A DNA stretch of 64,000 bases from Segatella copri. Lineage in GTDB: Bacteria; Bacteroidota; Bacteroidia; Bacteroidales; Bacteroidaceae. A program made the translations under genes and the position numbers. Below are positions 44,315-53,503 of this stretch, in pieces (position 1 is the first letter of the stretch; the number at the start of each line of letters is the position of its first letter). The notes under the pieces are model-generated. The model had not been told where the DNA came from, did no database searches, and saw nothing but the letters and a program-made list of their open reading frames with translations. The DNA is taken from the NCBI RefSeq assembly GCF_026015295.1, contig NZ_JAPDUW010000001.1, positions 248,001 to 312,000 on the forward strand, in the 5' to 3' direction.

Positions 44315-44402
44315 TTACTTTGAACTTTGAACATTGAGTTTTGAACTTTATGATTAGTAAAGCCGTTGAATTCTTCACTCTTCACTTTTCGTTCTTCACT
44401 TA
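44315..44402. repeat. Interspersed AGTGAAGA repeat module, copy 2, inverted, with TTTGAAC tandem
   Basis: Holds ACTTTGAACTTTGAACATTG (tandem TTTGAAC) followed by AAAGCCGTTGAATTCTTCAC and tandem TTCTTCACTCTTCAC units. The second part is the inverse complement of the module at 40840-40895. Confidence 0.6.
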
Positions 44403-44404
44403 CT

Positions 44405-44926
44405 TTACCAGTTAGCTACCGTAGCGTTGAATATCTGGTCTACCAGATCTTTGATAATCTGGGTTACCAGTTCTTCCTGCACCGAGGCAAGGCTCTGAGT
44501 GGTGTCGTAGGTCTTGGCAGATGTAAACTGCTTTTCAAAGTCCTCGGCATGGTTCTTGGTGTTGGTGAAACGTACGTTTACGGTGATACTGAGCTCGGTC
44601 TGTGCTGAGTATCCCTCAGAACTAACCGACTTGTTGCGCTGAGAATATTGGGTGATTTCGCCCTCTATCTTCAGGTCTCCGTTGCGTGACACCTGTATGA
44701 GCTGGGTGTTGCTGGCAAACTTATCCTTGAGTTCGTTGTTGAACATCGGACCCATCGGACCCCACACATACGAACTTCTGATAGGGAAGTCGGCTATCTG
44801 TATGGTCTTGGTTTTGGTGTAGTCGATGCTGGCACCGTTGAACTTGTAGCTCACGGAGCATGCTGCCATGACCGCCACCATCAGTGTGACTCCTATTATA
44901 TATAGGTACGCGCGTATATGCTTCAT
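44405..44926 (-). CDS. lptE: LptE-type LPS-assembly lipoprotein
   Basis: 173 residues. Lipoprotein signal with Cys in VMAACSVSYKF; the core KTIQIADFPIRSSYVWGPM, LIQVSRNGDLKIEGEITQYS and TELSITVNVRFTN follows the LptE/RlpB pattern seen in Bacteroidota. It would plug the LptD barrel in the outer membrane. Its start overlaps the stop of the sigma-54 activator gene (ATGA), so the two are translationally coupled. Confidence 0.82.
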   Translation of the reverse strand: MKHIRAYLYIIGVTLMVAVMAACSVSYKFNGASIDYTKTKTIQIADFPIRSSYVWGPMGPMFNNELKDKFASNTQLIQVSRNGDLKIEGEITQYSQRNKSVSSEGYSAQTELSITVNVRFTNTKNHAEDFEKQFTSAKTYDTTQSLASVQEELVTQIIKDLVDQIFNATVANW

Positions 44927-46287
44927 AACTTATATTTGTTAATCTTTCTGTACAGAGTTCTGTCGGAGATTCCCAGTTCTTCTGCCGCTTTCTTGCGGTT
45001 TCCGTTGTTTCTCTCCAATGCCTTTTCTATCATCTGCTTGCTAAGGTCGCTGAGGTTCAGATTCTCGTTTTCTTCCTTGATCTCCTCAATTTCAGCATCC
45101 TCGGCTTCGGGTTTGTAAGTGCCCCTAATGCCTCCTGTAGCTATTTCCTGACGGATGTGTTGTAGCTCGTCGAGATCGGTAATCGGAGGTACGGAAGATA
45201 CCGGAGAAACCGATGGAACGGATGGTACGGACGGAACCGGAGAAACCGATGAAACCGGAGATACGGATGATACTGGAGCTACCTGGGTATTCGGTTGAAC
45301 CGGAGAAACATATCCGCCTGTACCGCCCAACTGGCGTGCCTCATCGAGTTGCTTGCGCAGGCTGTTCATCTCTCGTCTCAGGTCGCTCACGTTGCCCCTC
45401 AGTTCGTAGAGAATCTTGTATAGCAGTTCGCGCTCGCTGGCGTAGCTATGGTCGTCCTTGCCATCCTTCTGTATGGTGGCGAGCTGTGTAGACTCCTCAT
45501 CTCTCGGAATAAACTGGGTGAGGGTCTGTGCATCGATTTCTCTTTCTCGGCTCAGCACTGACATCTGTTCGGTAATGTTCTTGAGCTGTCTCACATTTCC
45601 CGGCCACTTGTATTTCAGCATGATCTGCTTGGCCTCATCTGAGAGTGAAATCTTAGGCAGACGGTATTTTTCGGCCATCTGCATGGCGAAGAGGCGGAAG
45701 AGCAGGAGAATGTCGTCGCCACGCTCTCTCAATGCAGGCATCTGTATCGGGATGGTGTTGAGGCGGTAGTAGAGGTCCTCGCGAAAGCGGCCTTCGCTCA
45801 CAGCCTTGCGCATGTTTACGTTGGTGGCTGCCACGATGCGGACATCCGTTTTCCTTATCTCAGTTCCACCCACGCGGATGTATTCTCCCGTTTCGAGCAC
45901 GCGCAGCAGTCTTGCCTGCGTCTGTATCGGGAGTTCGCCCACCTCGTCGAGGAAGATGGTACCCTTGTTGGCAATACCGAAGTATCCTTCGCTTTCGCCT
46001 ATGGCTCCAGTGAAGGAACCCTTCTCATGTCCGAAGAGTTCGCTGTCAATGGTTCCCTCCGGAATGCTTCCACAGTTGATGGCGAAATATTTCTCTCTGC
46101 GGCGTGGCGAATTGTCGTGAATCACCCTTGGAATGATTTCCTTACCCACACCGCTCTCGCCGATGATGAGCACGGAGAGATCGGTCGGCGCTACCTGTAG
46201 GGCTACGTCGAGCGCATGGTTCAATCCGTCGCTGTTACCGACGATATTGTAGCGTTGTTTTATCTTTTGTAGTTCGGAAGTATCCAT
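44923..46287 (-). CDS. Sigma-54-dependent transcriptional activator without receiver domain
   Basis: 454 residues. AAA+ domain from the very N terminus: Walker A GESGVGKE (43-50), the sigma-54 contact loop as GSFTGA (90-95; usual GAFTGA), Walker B GTIFLDEVGE (109-118), and arginine-finger region. Residues ~320-360 are a Ser/Val/Pro repeat (PVSSVSPVSSVSPVPSVPS). A Fis-type helix-turn-helix ends the protein (NRKKAAEELGISDRTLYRK). Lacking an input domain, it is probably controlled by level or partner. Its coupling to lptE suggests envelope-related targets, but that is inference. Confidence 0.9.
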   Translation of the reverse strand: MDTSELQKIKQRYNIVGNSDGLNHALDVALQVAPTDLSVLIIGESGVGKEIIPRVIHDNSPRRREKYFAINCGSIPEGTIDSELFGHEKGSFTGAIGESEGYFGIANKGTIFLDEVGELPIQTQARLLRVLETGEYIRVGGTEIRKTDVRIVAATNVNMRKAVSEGRFREDLYYRLNTIPIQMPALRERGDDILLLFRLFAMQMAEKYRLPKISLSDEAKQIMLKYKWPGNVRQLKNITEQMSVLSREREIDAQTLTQFIPRDEESTQLATIQKDGKDDHSYASERELLYKILYELRGNVSDLRREMNSLRKQLDEARQLGGTGGYVSPVQPNTQVAPVSSVSPVSSVSPVPSVPSVPSVSPVSSVPPITDLDELQHIRQEIATGGIRGTYKPEAEDAEIEEIKEENENLNLSDLSKQMIEKALERNNGNRKKAAEELGISDRTLYRKINKYKL

Positions 46288-46295
46288 TTAGCTGC

Positions 46296-46303
46296 CAAAA
46301 TTA
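46296..46303 (-). promoter_or_regulatory. Promoter -7 box very close to the activator start codon
   Basis: Minus-strand TAATTTTG ends only 8 nt before the ATG at 46287, so the mRNA would have a leader of a few bases or none. Confidence 0.4.
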
Positions 46304-46344
46304 CTCATTTTTTCTGAATTATCTGCATTTTTTTTTAATTTTAA

Positions 46345-46432
46345 CGTTCGGGAGGTCTGATTACAGGGCAGATTTGCCTTTTTTGCGTCATCTGCCCTCC
46401 CGAATCTTTCTTTATTCCGCTTTTTCTCGGGA
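46345..46432 (-). other. Nested hairpin downstream of pdxA
   Basis: GGGCAGAT / ATCTGCCC inside an outer TTCGGGAGG / CCTCCCGAA pair, preceded by imperfect copies of the word AAAGATTC. No T-run follows directly, so termination is uncertain. Confidence 0.4.
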
Positions 46433-46448
46433 ATAGGGAATCTTTCTC

Positions 46449-47546
46449 TTATCCCTTTTTCTTAGGGATGGAGAATCTTACCTTCTCGCTCTCGTCACGC
46501 TTCTCGTGGTAGAGTTTAGGCAGTGGATTCTCGTAGGCCTCATCATAGTCTTCGCGGTTGCAGAAGGCATCCAGCGCCAAGTAGATGGCGTGGCGGAAGG
46601 AGAGTGCATCGGCTTCGTTGCAGCCCGTGATGCTGTAGCTAGGAGTGGTGTTGGCGGCGGTGTGCACGAGTGGCAGACCGGCAGTAAAGAGTACGCCATC
46701 CTCGGTGTAGAGAGAATGGAACGGGGTAGTAGCCTGATCATGATACATGGCCATGATGCCGTCGAACTCTACGAAATGACCGTTGCCGAAGAACTCGTCA
46801 GCAGGGTAAGGACCAAAAGCTTGTATTTTCTGCTCGGCAAGCTGGTCAATGGCTGGGATGATGATGCTGGCTTCCTCTGGTCCGCAGCTCTCCTCACCGT
46901 TGTTGCTAGGATTCAGGGCGAGCACGGCGATGCGCGGATTGGTAATCATGAAGTCTCGCTTCAGTGATGTGTGCATCTGCTTCACCTTCTCGATGATGAG
47001 TTCCTGGGTGATAGCTGCCGGCACGTCCTTGAGCGGAGTCTTTCCGGTTACGGATGCGATGCGAAGGTCGCCGCCGCAGAGGATGGAAAGGCCCTTGGCA
47101 CCTTCGCCCAGGCAAGTTTCAATGTATTCCTTGTGGCCCTTGAACTGGAAGCCCTCAAATTGTGCGTTCTGGTTGTTTACCGGTGCGGTAACGAGCACGT
47201 CGAAGAGCTCGTCGCGGTAGTCGGTCATGGCTCGGTCAAGTGCCTTGATGGCTGCCGTACCCGATTCCTGAGTAGGCATGCCCATGTCAACCTTTACCTC
47301 CTCGTCTACGGCTGGCAGGAGGTTGATTCTTCCGTCTTCAGCATCTTCTGCTTTCTGGATGATGGAGAACTGGGCAGGCAGATTCATCGCCTTGCGGTAA
47401 TAAGCTGCCACTTTAGGCGAACCGTAGATGATAGGGGTACAATACTCCAACATCTCTGGCTCACTGAATGCCTTAAAAATGAGTTCGTATCCGATACCGT
47501 TGGTATCTCCGTGAGTGATGGCCACTCTAATCTTTTTGCTGTCCAT
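46449..47546 (-). CDS. pdxA: 4-hydroxythreonine-4-phosphate dehydrogenase
   Basis: 365 residues. ITHGDTNGIGYELIFKAF (GDPxGIG-type start), TAPVNNQNAQFEGFQFKGHKEYI with a metal His, LALNPSNNGEE and AMYHDQATTPF with the third metal His. Step of the DXP-dependent pyridoxal-phosphate pathway. 8 bp downstream of the DUF4837 lipoprotein gene and cotranscribed with it. Confidence 0.95.
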   Translation of the reverse strand: MDSKKIRVAITHGDTNGIGYELIFKAFSEPEMLEYCTPIIYGSPKVAAYYRKAMNLPAQFSIIQKAEDAEDGRINLLPAVDEEVKVDMGMPTQESGTAAIKALDRAMTDYRDELFDVLVTAPVNNQNAQFEGFQFKGHKEYIETCLGEGAKGLSILCGGDLRIASVTGKTPLKDVPAAITQELIIEKVKQMHTSLKRDFMITNPRIAVLALNPSNNGEESCGPEEASIIIPAIDQLAEQKIQAFGPYPADEFFGNGHFVEFDGIMAMYHDQATTPFHSLYTEDGVLFTAGLPLVHTAANTTPSYSITGCNEADALSFRHAIYLALDAFCNREDYDEAYENPLPKLYHEKRDESEKVRFSIPKKKG

Positions 47547-47554
47547 TTATCGTT

Positions 47555-48490
47555 TTATTTTATAGTAGAAATCGCAGCTTCTAGCTGCTTGATTAATATT
47601 TTCTTTTTCATTTCGGGCGCATAGACGAAGCCGATGATGATGATTTCATCCCCCGTTTTTCTCAGGCGGATGCGCCTCATCGCGTAGGGGCCTCCCATGG
47701 CATCGCCCTTCATCTCCCAGAGTCCTTTTTCAGAAAGGACCGGGATTATCATGTACATGCTGTCGGTTTCGCCGGGCATGTTTGTGCGGAGCATGCTGTC
47801 AATCTGCTGTTTCTCTTGAGCAGGAAAAGCATCAGAATTGGCTTTCCCTCTTCGTTCTTCCCTCTTCACTTTCATGAGGATGAGGTTCTTCATGCCCGAA
47901 CTGGCGTTGTTTGAAATCCAGATGAAGTTCTTCGCCTTCTTGCTGGCCTGCATTTCGGCAGGGATGTTCATGCTGATGCCGAAGTTCTTCTTTACCAGCT
48001 GCTGCATCTCGCGGTTCTGCTTGCTCGGGTTGGTGGAGATGATGGAGGCGAGGTGCTCCAGTTCAGTCTCATCTACGAGCTGGCGCAGTTTCTCGGGGTT
48101 GAGTTTCTCTCTGAGTTGCTGCAGCGAGCGGGCAGAGATGCGGATGACAGTCTGCGGTGAAGCATTCTCGTTGCGGCTCAGCCTGACTGAGAATTCCGCT
48201 GCCGGGATGTTCACTACGATGCGAGTTCTTACGAGCAGGTAGCTGCCGTGGATCTTGCCCTTCTTAACCTGGATGAGCCGGCAGAGCGGTTCGGGTTGGG
48301 GCAGGGCAGGCACCTCTTCCGTCAGTATCTTCGTAACGATGCTGTCGGTATCTCCCTCGAGCACCACCTCGTAAGGCTGTCCTGTGCTCTTGGGCAGTTT
48401 TCTGTTTCTTCCTCTTCCCGGGCTGCAACTTGCCAGAAAAAGGAACAAAAGACAGCCGGCAAGTAGGATCTTTAAAGATTCTCTAACCAT
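47555..48490 (-). CDS. DUF4837-type lipoprotein
   Basis: 311 residues; lipoprotein signal with Cys in LFLASCSPGRGRNRK. The mid-part WISNNASSGMKNLILMKVKR and the end GGPYAMRRIRLRKTGDEIIIIGFVYAPEMKKK match the DUF4837 family as I recall it (about 300-350 residues, Bacteroidota only). Function unknown; envelope located. Sits between rlmN and pdxA in one unit. Confidence 0.75.
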   Translation of the reverse strand: MVRESLKILLAGCLLFLFLASCSPGRGRNRKLPKSTGQPYEVVLEGDTDSIVTKILTEEVPALPQPEPLCRLIQVKKGKIHGSYLLVRTRIVVNIPAAEFSVRLSRNENASPQTVIRISARSLQQLREKLNPEKLRQLVDETELEHLASIISTNPSKQNREMQQLVKKNFGISMNIPAEMQASKKAKNFIWISNNASSGMKNLILMKVKREERRGKANSDAFPAQEKQQIDSMLRTNMPGETDSMYMIIPVLSEKGLWEMKGDAMGGPYAMRRIRLRKTGDEIIIIGFVYAPEMKKKILIKQLEAAISTIK

Positions 48491-48507
48491 TTTTCCCCCA
48501 CCTTTCC

Positions 48508-49575
48508 TTACTTATTCATCTTCTCTTCATCCTCGTGCTCACGGATTTCTCCGATTTTCTTCGAGGTGCTGAGCAGACCGCAGGCGGCGTAGATGTCCTG
48601 GCCGCGGCTGGCACGGATGGTGGTGAAGACACCATGCTGGGTGAGGTAATCACGGAACTGCTCCATCTTCTCATCATCCACACCTTGCAGAGGAATGTCT
48701 GGAATTTGGTGGAAACGGATCAGGTTGAAGCGGCAGTCAAGTCCCTTCACCAGTTTGATGATGGCCTTGGCATGCTGCATACTGTCGTTTACGCCCTTAA
48801 AGACGATGTATTCGAAACTCAGGCGGCGTTGATGAGAGAAATCATAGTTCCTCAGCAGTTCTACTACCTGCTCAATGCCCATGCCCCTTTCGGCAGGCAT
48901 CAGTTCAGCGCGCTCAGAAGGGATAGGGTCGTGCATGCTGATGGCCACATGGCAGTCGCTCTCTTCCAGGAACCGCTTCAGCTTGTTCTTCACGCCCACC
49001 GAACTTACCGTGATGCGCTTCGGGCTCCATGCCCAGCCGTAGTCGGCGGTGAGAATCTCTGTGGCGCGCAGCACATTGTCGAGATTATCCATCGGCTCGC
49101 CCTGACCCATGAACACGATGTTGGTAAGCTTGTCCACCTCCGGCAGCGAGTAAACCTGGTTCAGAATGTCGCCTGCAGGCAAGCTGCCCTCAAACCCCTG
49201 CTTGCCGGTCTGGCAGAACAGGCAGTTCATCTTGCATCCCACCTGCGAAGAAACGCACAGTGTGGCGCGGTCTTTGTCTGGGATGTAAACCGTCTCGACA
49301 AATTTGCCGCTTCGGGTAGGGAAGAGGTACTTGATGGTACCATCCACCGAATGTTGCGCATCGGAATATCCGAAGCATCCTATTTCGTATTCGGCAGCGA
49401 GTTTGGCACGGTTCGCCTTAGAGATGTTGGTCATCTCATCAATGCTCTTCACATGCTGCTCATAGAGCCACTTCGCCATCTGCCCACCGGTGAAGGCGGG
49501 CATGCCTAAGTCCTTTGCCACCTGCTTCAATTCGGCAAGTGTAAGGCCCAAAAGATATTTTTTTTCATTATTCAT
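48508..49575 (-). CDS. rlmN: Dual-specificity RNA methyltransferase RlmN
   Basis: 355 residues. Radical-SAM motif CKMNCLFC (CX3CX2C), GQGEPMDNLDNV, and the late GVFTTIRASRGQDIYAACGLL holding the methyl-accepting Cys. Methylates A2503 of 23S rRNA and A37 of some tRNAs. First gene of rlmN-DUF4837-pdxA, divergent from the GT2-DUF4922-SpoIID gene. Confidence 0.96.
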   Translation of the reverse strand: MNNEKKYLLGLTLAELKQVAKDLGMPAFTGGQMAKWLYEQHVKSIDEMTNISKANRAKLAAEYEIGCFGYSDAQHSVDGTIKYLFPTRSGKFVETVYIPDKDRATLCVSSQVGCKMNCLFCQTGKQGFEGSLPAGDILNQVYSLPEVDKLTNIVFMGQGEPMDNLDNVLRATEILTADYGWAWSPKRITVSSVGVKNKLKRFLEESDCHVAISMHDPIPSERAELMPAERGMGIEQVVELLRNYDFSHQRRLSFEYIVFKGVNDSMQHAKAIIKLVKGLDCRFNLIRFHQIPDIPLQGVDDEKMEQFRDYLTQHGVFTTIRASRGQDIYAACGLLSTSKKIGEIREHEDEEKMNK

Positions 49576-49579
49576 ACTG

Positions 49580-49617
49580 CAAAGATAGTGTTTTTTGCCG
49601 AAAAATTAGTATCTTTG
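49580..49617. promoter_or_regulatory. Back-to-back -7 boxes for rlmN and the GT2-DUF4922-SpoIID gene
   Basis: Minus-strand TATCTTTG at ~49587-49580, only a few bases from the rlmN start (leaderless or nearly so), and plus-strand TATCTTTG at ~49610-49617. The plus transcript has a ~90-nt leader with an AGCCCCCCGAAAAGGGCT hairpin at ~49668-49686. Confidence 0.5.
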
Positions 49618-49711
49618 CCACATATTTTAATATAATAAGATAAAATAAAGATAAAAAACACAGATTTAGCCCCCCGAAAAGGGCTGAAGTGAACAAAAAT
49701 AACGTAAGAAA

Positions 49712-52700
49712 ATGAGAGAAAAAATAGACCTTTTCTTGCCTTGCGAATACATCGACGATGCGCAGAAAGCCTTGTCGGTGCTTCATGAGTACAAGACTGT
49801 ACAGCATATCCACTTCCTGGTGAGTGCTGATTTTGCTGCTCATCATCAGGTGCCCGAAGGATGTACGTTTGTCATCACCGACCGCCTGGAAAGCAGTAAC
49901 ACTATTGTCAGCATCGCTGAAAATACAGATGCCGACTACGTGATGATCTGTACCCGCCACACCACCATAGGCTGGGGAAACAACACGCTGGAGCGATTCC
50001 TCAGAGTGGCAGATGATACGGATGCCGTCATGGTTTACGCCGACCACTACAAGATGGTGGAAGGCAAAATGGAGAAACATCCGGTGATTGACTACCAGTC
50101 AGGTTCTTTGCGAGATGACTTCGACTTTGGAAGCCTCTGGTGCATCAAGGCACAGGCGCTGGCCGACTACATCGCCCAACCCGACCGCGAAGAGTATCAG
50201 TTTGCCGCCCTCTACGACCTCCGTCTCTATCTGAGCCGCGTGGGCGAAATCTTTCATCTCAACGAATTCCTCTATTCAGAAGCCGAACTCGACACCCGTA
50301 AGAGCGGCGAGAAGCAGTTTGACTATGTAAACCCGCGCAACCGCGAGGTTCAGATTGAGATGGAAAAGGCATGCACCCAGCATCTGGGCAAGGTGGGCGC
50401 CCTGATAGACACCACCTTCTACCGCCAGCCCGACTTCGGTGAGCAGGAGTTTGAATACGAGGCATCTGTCATCATCCCCGTCTTCAACCGCGAAAAGACG
50501 GTGGCTGATGCCGTGAAGAGTGCGCTGGGACAGAAGGCCAACTTCAAGTTTAACGTCATCGTGGTAAACAACCATTCTACCGACCGCACCGGCGAAATAC
50601 TGGATGAACTTAAAGCCGACAACCTGATACAGATTGTGCCGGAGAGAACTGACCTGGGAATAGGCGGATGCTGGAACGAAGCCATCAACAGCAGTTTCTG
50701 CGGAAAGTTTGCCGTACAGCTTGACAGCGATGACCTCTATTCTTCACCAAAGACACTCCAGAAGATAGTAGATGCCTTCTACAAGCAGAAGGCAGCCATG
50801 ATTATCGGCTCGTACCGCATGTGCGACTTCGACCTCAATACCCTGCCACCGGGACTGATAGACCACAAGGAGTGGACCGATGAAAACGGATGCAACAATG
50901 CGCTGCGTATCAACGGATTGGGTGCTCCGCGCGCCTTCTTCACTCCGCTGGTCAGACAGATCCAGTTTCCTAACACCTCGTATGGTGAGGATTATGCGCT
51001 CGGCTTGGCATTTTCGCGCCGTTACCGCATCGGCAGAATCTACGACGAACTCTACCTCTGCCGCCGCTGGGGAGGTAACAGCGATGCAGCCCTTAGCGTA
51101 GAGAAGGTGAACGCCAACAACCTGTATAAGGACCGCCTGCGCACCATGGAACTGAAGGCACGTCAGCACCTGCTGCAGGGCAAGGCCGACATTATGGAAG
51201 ACAGCAGCATCTCGCGTTTCTTCAACCGTCAGCTGGAGGTTTGGACCGATGCGCGCCACCGCTTCCGCGACCTCAAGCATGTAGAAACTCGTCAGTTCTC
51301 CGACCAGCTGAAACTGCAGTGGAACCCAGCCCGCATCGTAAGTACGGGCGCCAAGATAGATAAGAAAACCCTGGGCGAGCGCCCTTGTTTCCTTTGCGAC
51401 AAAAACCGTCCTAAGGAACAGATGTCGAAGCAGATAGACGAGAAATTCCATCTTCTAGTGAATCCGTTCCCGATTCTGCCAGTCCACTTCACCATTCCGG
51501 CACGCAAGCATCAGCCTCAGCTCATCTACAAGAACTACGGCGAGATGCACCGCTTCATCAGTCTGCACAGCGACCTGATGGTGTTCTACAACGGTCCGAA
51601 GTGTGGTGCATCGGCTCCAGACCATCTTCATTTCCAGGCAGGAACCAACGGCATCCTTCCTCTTCAGACCAACTGGCAGCGTCTCTCCCGCAACCTGACC
51701 GACATCATCTCTCTCAATGATGAGGAGAAAATCTCTGTGGTTCGCGACTTCATCGTTCCCGCCTTCGTCATCATCTCGAAGAGTGCTGAGAGCGATGAGG
51801 CCCTCTTCCGCCGTCTCTACAAGGCAATGCCTCAGCGTGGCGACGAAACCGAACCGATGATGAATATCATCTCCTGGCGCAAGGGCGAGGAATTCATCAG
51901 CGTGGTCATTCCGAGAGAAAAGCACCGTCCGGAAGCCTATTTTGCCGAAGGCGACGCCCAGTTTGTGGTTTCGCCGGGAGCACTGGATATGAGCGGACTC
52001 ATCATCACCCCTCGTGAGGAAGATTTCCGAAAGCTGACCGAGGAGAAAGCTCTCTCGCTGCTGCAGGAATGTGGCGTTTCGGAAGAAAAGATGAACGCCA
52101 TCATCGCCAAACTGAAGGCATCTAAGGATGCCGAGGATGCAGCCGAAGCCTCTTCCACCTTATATAATAAAGGTAAGCAGCCCGACGTAACGGTGGGCAT
52201 CGTGAGTGCGCAGAAGATTCATTTCTCGCTCAACAAACCTTATCTTGCCAAGGGCGAAAAGGTGCTGGGCGAACAGGTGGTAGAATTCTCAGAGGGCGGT
52301 GTGCTCTGGAACGGCAACCAGTACAGCCAGCTTACCTTCCATCCGCAGAGTGCCGACGCCTCGTTTTCGCTGAGCGACGTAACCATCGGTGTCAACTTCC
52401 ACTGGGAGCGCAAGGAAACCCAAACCTTTCTGGGCACGCTCCGCTTTGTGGTAGAATCGGATAAGATTGTGGCAATCAATGAGTTGCCTGTAGAGAAATA
52501 TCTGGAGAGCGTCATCAGCAGTGAGATGAGTGCCACTTCGAGTCTCGAACTCCTGAAGGCGCACGCCGTCATCTCCCGTTCATGGCTCCTGGCACAGATG
52601 AAGAAGCGCCGAGAGGTGGCTGAGAGCGGCAACAACTTCTTCTCCTTCACCAAGAAGGAAGATACGCTCATCCGCTGGTACGACCGCGAAGACCACACCC

Positions 52701-53494
52701 TCTTTGATGTATGTGCCGACGACCACTGCCAGCGCTACCAGGGTATCACCAAGGAAACATCGCCCCATGTAGCTGAAGCCATCCGCCAGACTAAGGGACA
52801 GATTCTGATGGACGGCGAAGAAATCTGCGATGCAAGATTCTCGAAATGCTGCGGCGGAATAACCGAGGAATTCCAGTATTGCTGGGAGAACACGCCGAAG
52901 ACTTATCTCACGGCGGTTCGCGACATCGCCCTGGGCGTGGAACATACACTGCCTAATCTGACCAATGAGGAAGAGGCTGAGAAATGGATCCGCTTTAATC
53001 CGCCAGCTTTCTGCAACACGCAGGACAAGAAAATCCTGTCAGAAGTGCTCAACGACTATGATCAGGAAACCGTCAATTTCTACCGCTGGAAGGAAACGCT
53101 CAGCCAGGAGAAGTTGCAGCAGCTCATCGCCGACAAACTGAAGATGGACCTGGGTGCCATCCTTGACATGAAGGCCGTGGAGCGCGGAAAGAGTGGAAGA
53201 ATCAGCAAACTCCAGATCATCGGAACCGAGAAGACCTTTACCATCGGTAAGGAACTCGAAATCCGCCGTACGCTGAGCGACAGTCATCTGCTGAGTTCAG
53301 CCTTCGTGGTGGATAAATATGATAAGGATGAACAGGGAGTGCCTCAGCGTTTTGAACTCATCGGAGCCGGTTGGGGGCACGGAGTAGGCCTCTGCCAGAT
53401 TGGTGCTGCCGTGATGGGCGAGCAGGGTTATCATTATGATGCCATCCTGTTGCACTACTATCAGGGTGCTGAAATCAAGAAACTTTATAAATAG
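49712..53494 (+). CDS. Three-domain fusion: GT2 glycosyltransferase, HIT-like DUF4922, SpoIID/LytB
   Basis: 1260 residues with no signal peptide. Residues ~1-230: degenerate GT-A-like half ([16 protein letters not shown]). Residues 251-460: GT2 domain with ASVIIPVFN, metal motif DSDD (339-341 region) and SYGEDY. Residues ~555-790: DUF4922 with CFLC (559-562), a second Cys at ~631 and the HIT-superfamily phosphorylase motif HLHFQ (638-642). Residues ~850-1260: SpoIID domain with [20 protein letters not shown] and the closing [12 protein letters not shown] (1220-1231). SpoIID proteins cut peptidoglycan glycan strands; the HIT motif suggests nucleotidyl or phosphoryl transfer to a sugar. The AmpG-like gene starts 9 bp downstream. 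The combined role is not known to me. Confidence 0.85.
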   Translation: MREKIDLFLPCEYIDDAQKALSVLHEYKTVQHIHFLVSADFAAHHQVPEGCTFVITDRLESSNTIVSIAENTDADYVMICTRHTTIGWGNNTLERFLRVADDTDAVMVYADHYKMVEGKMEKHPVIDYQSGSLRDDFDFGSLWCIKAQALADYIAQPDREEYQFAALYDLRLYLSRVGEIFHLNEFLYSEAELDTRKSGEKQFDYVNPRNREVQIEMEKACTQHLGKVGALIDTTFYRQPDFGEQEFEYEASVIIPVFNREKTVADAVKSALGQKANFKFNVIVVNNHSTDRTGEILDELKADNLIQIVPERTDLGIGGCWNEAINSSFCGKFAVQLDSDDLYSSPKTLQKIVDAFYKQKAAMIIGSYRMCDFDLNTLPPGLIDHKEWTDENGCNNALRINGLGAPRAFFTPLVRQIQFPNTSYGEDYALGLAFSRRYRIGRIYDELYLCRRWGGNSDAALSVEKVNANNLYKDRLRTMELKARQHLLQGKADIMEDSSISRFFNRQLEVWTDARHRFRDLKHVETRQFSDQLKLQWNPARIVSTGAKIDKKTLGERPCFLCDKNRPKEQMSKQIDEKFHLLVNPFPILPVHFTIPARKHQPQLIYKNYGEMHRFISLHSDLMVFYNGPKCGASAPDHLHFQAGTNGILPLQTNWQRLSRNLTDIISLNDEEKISVVRDFIVPAFVIISKSAESDEALFRRLYKAMPQRGDETEPMMNIISWRKGEEFISVVIPREKHRPEAYFAEGDAQFVVSPGALDMSGLIITPREEDFRKLTEEKALSLLQECGVSEEKMNAIIAKLKASKDAEDAAEASSTLYNKGKQPDVTVGIVSAQKIHFSLNKPYLAKGEKVLGEQVVEFSEGGVLWNGNQYSQLTFHPQSADASFSLSDVTIGVNFHWERKETQTFLGTLRFVVESDKIVAINELPVEKYLESVISSEMSATSSLELLKAHAVISRSWLLAQMKKRREVAESGNNFFSFTKKEDTLIRWYDREDHTLFDVCADDHCQRYQGITKETSPHVAEAIRQTKGQILMDGEEICDARFSKCCGGITEEFQYCWENTPKTYLTAVRDIALGVEHTLPNLTNEEEAEKWIRFNPPAFCNTQDKKILSEVLNDYDQETVNFYRWKETLSQEKLQQLIADKLKMDLGAILDMKAVERGKSGRISKLQIIGTEKTFTIGKELEIRRTLSDSHLLSSAFVVDKYDKDEQGVPQRFELIGAGWGHGVGLCQIGAAVMGEQGYHYDAILLHYYQGAEIKKLYK

Positions 53495-53503
53495 TGATGT
53501 AAA

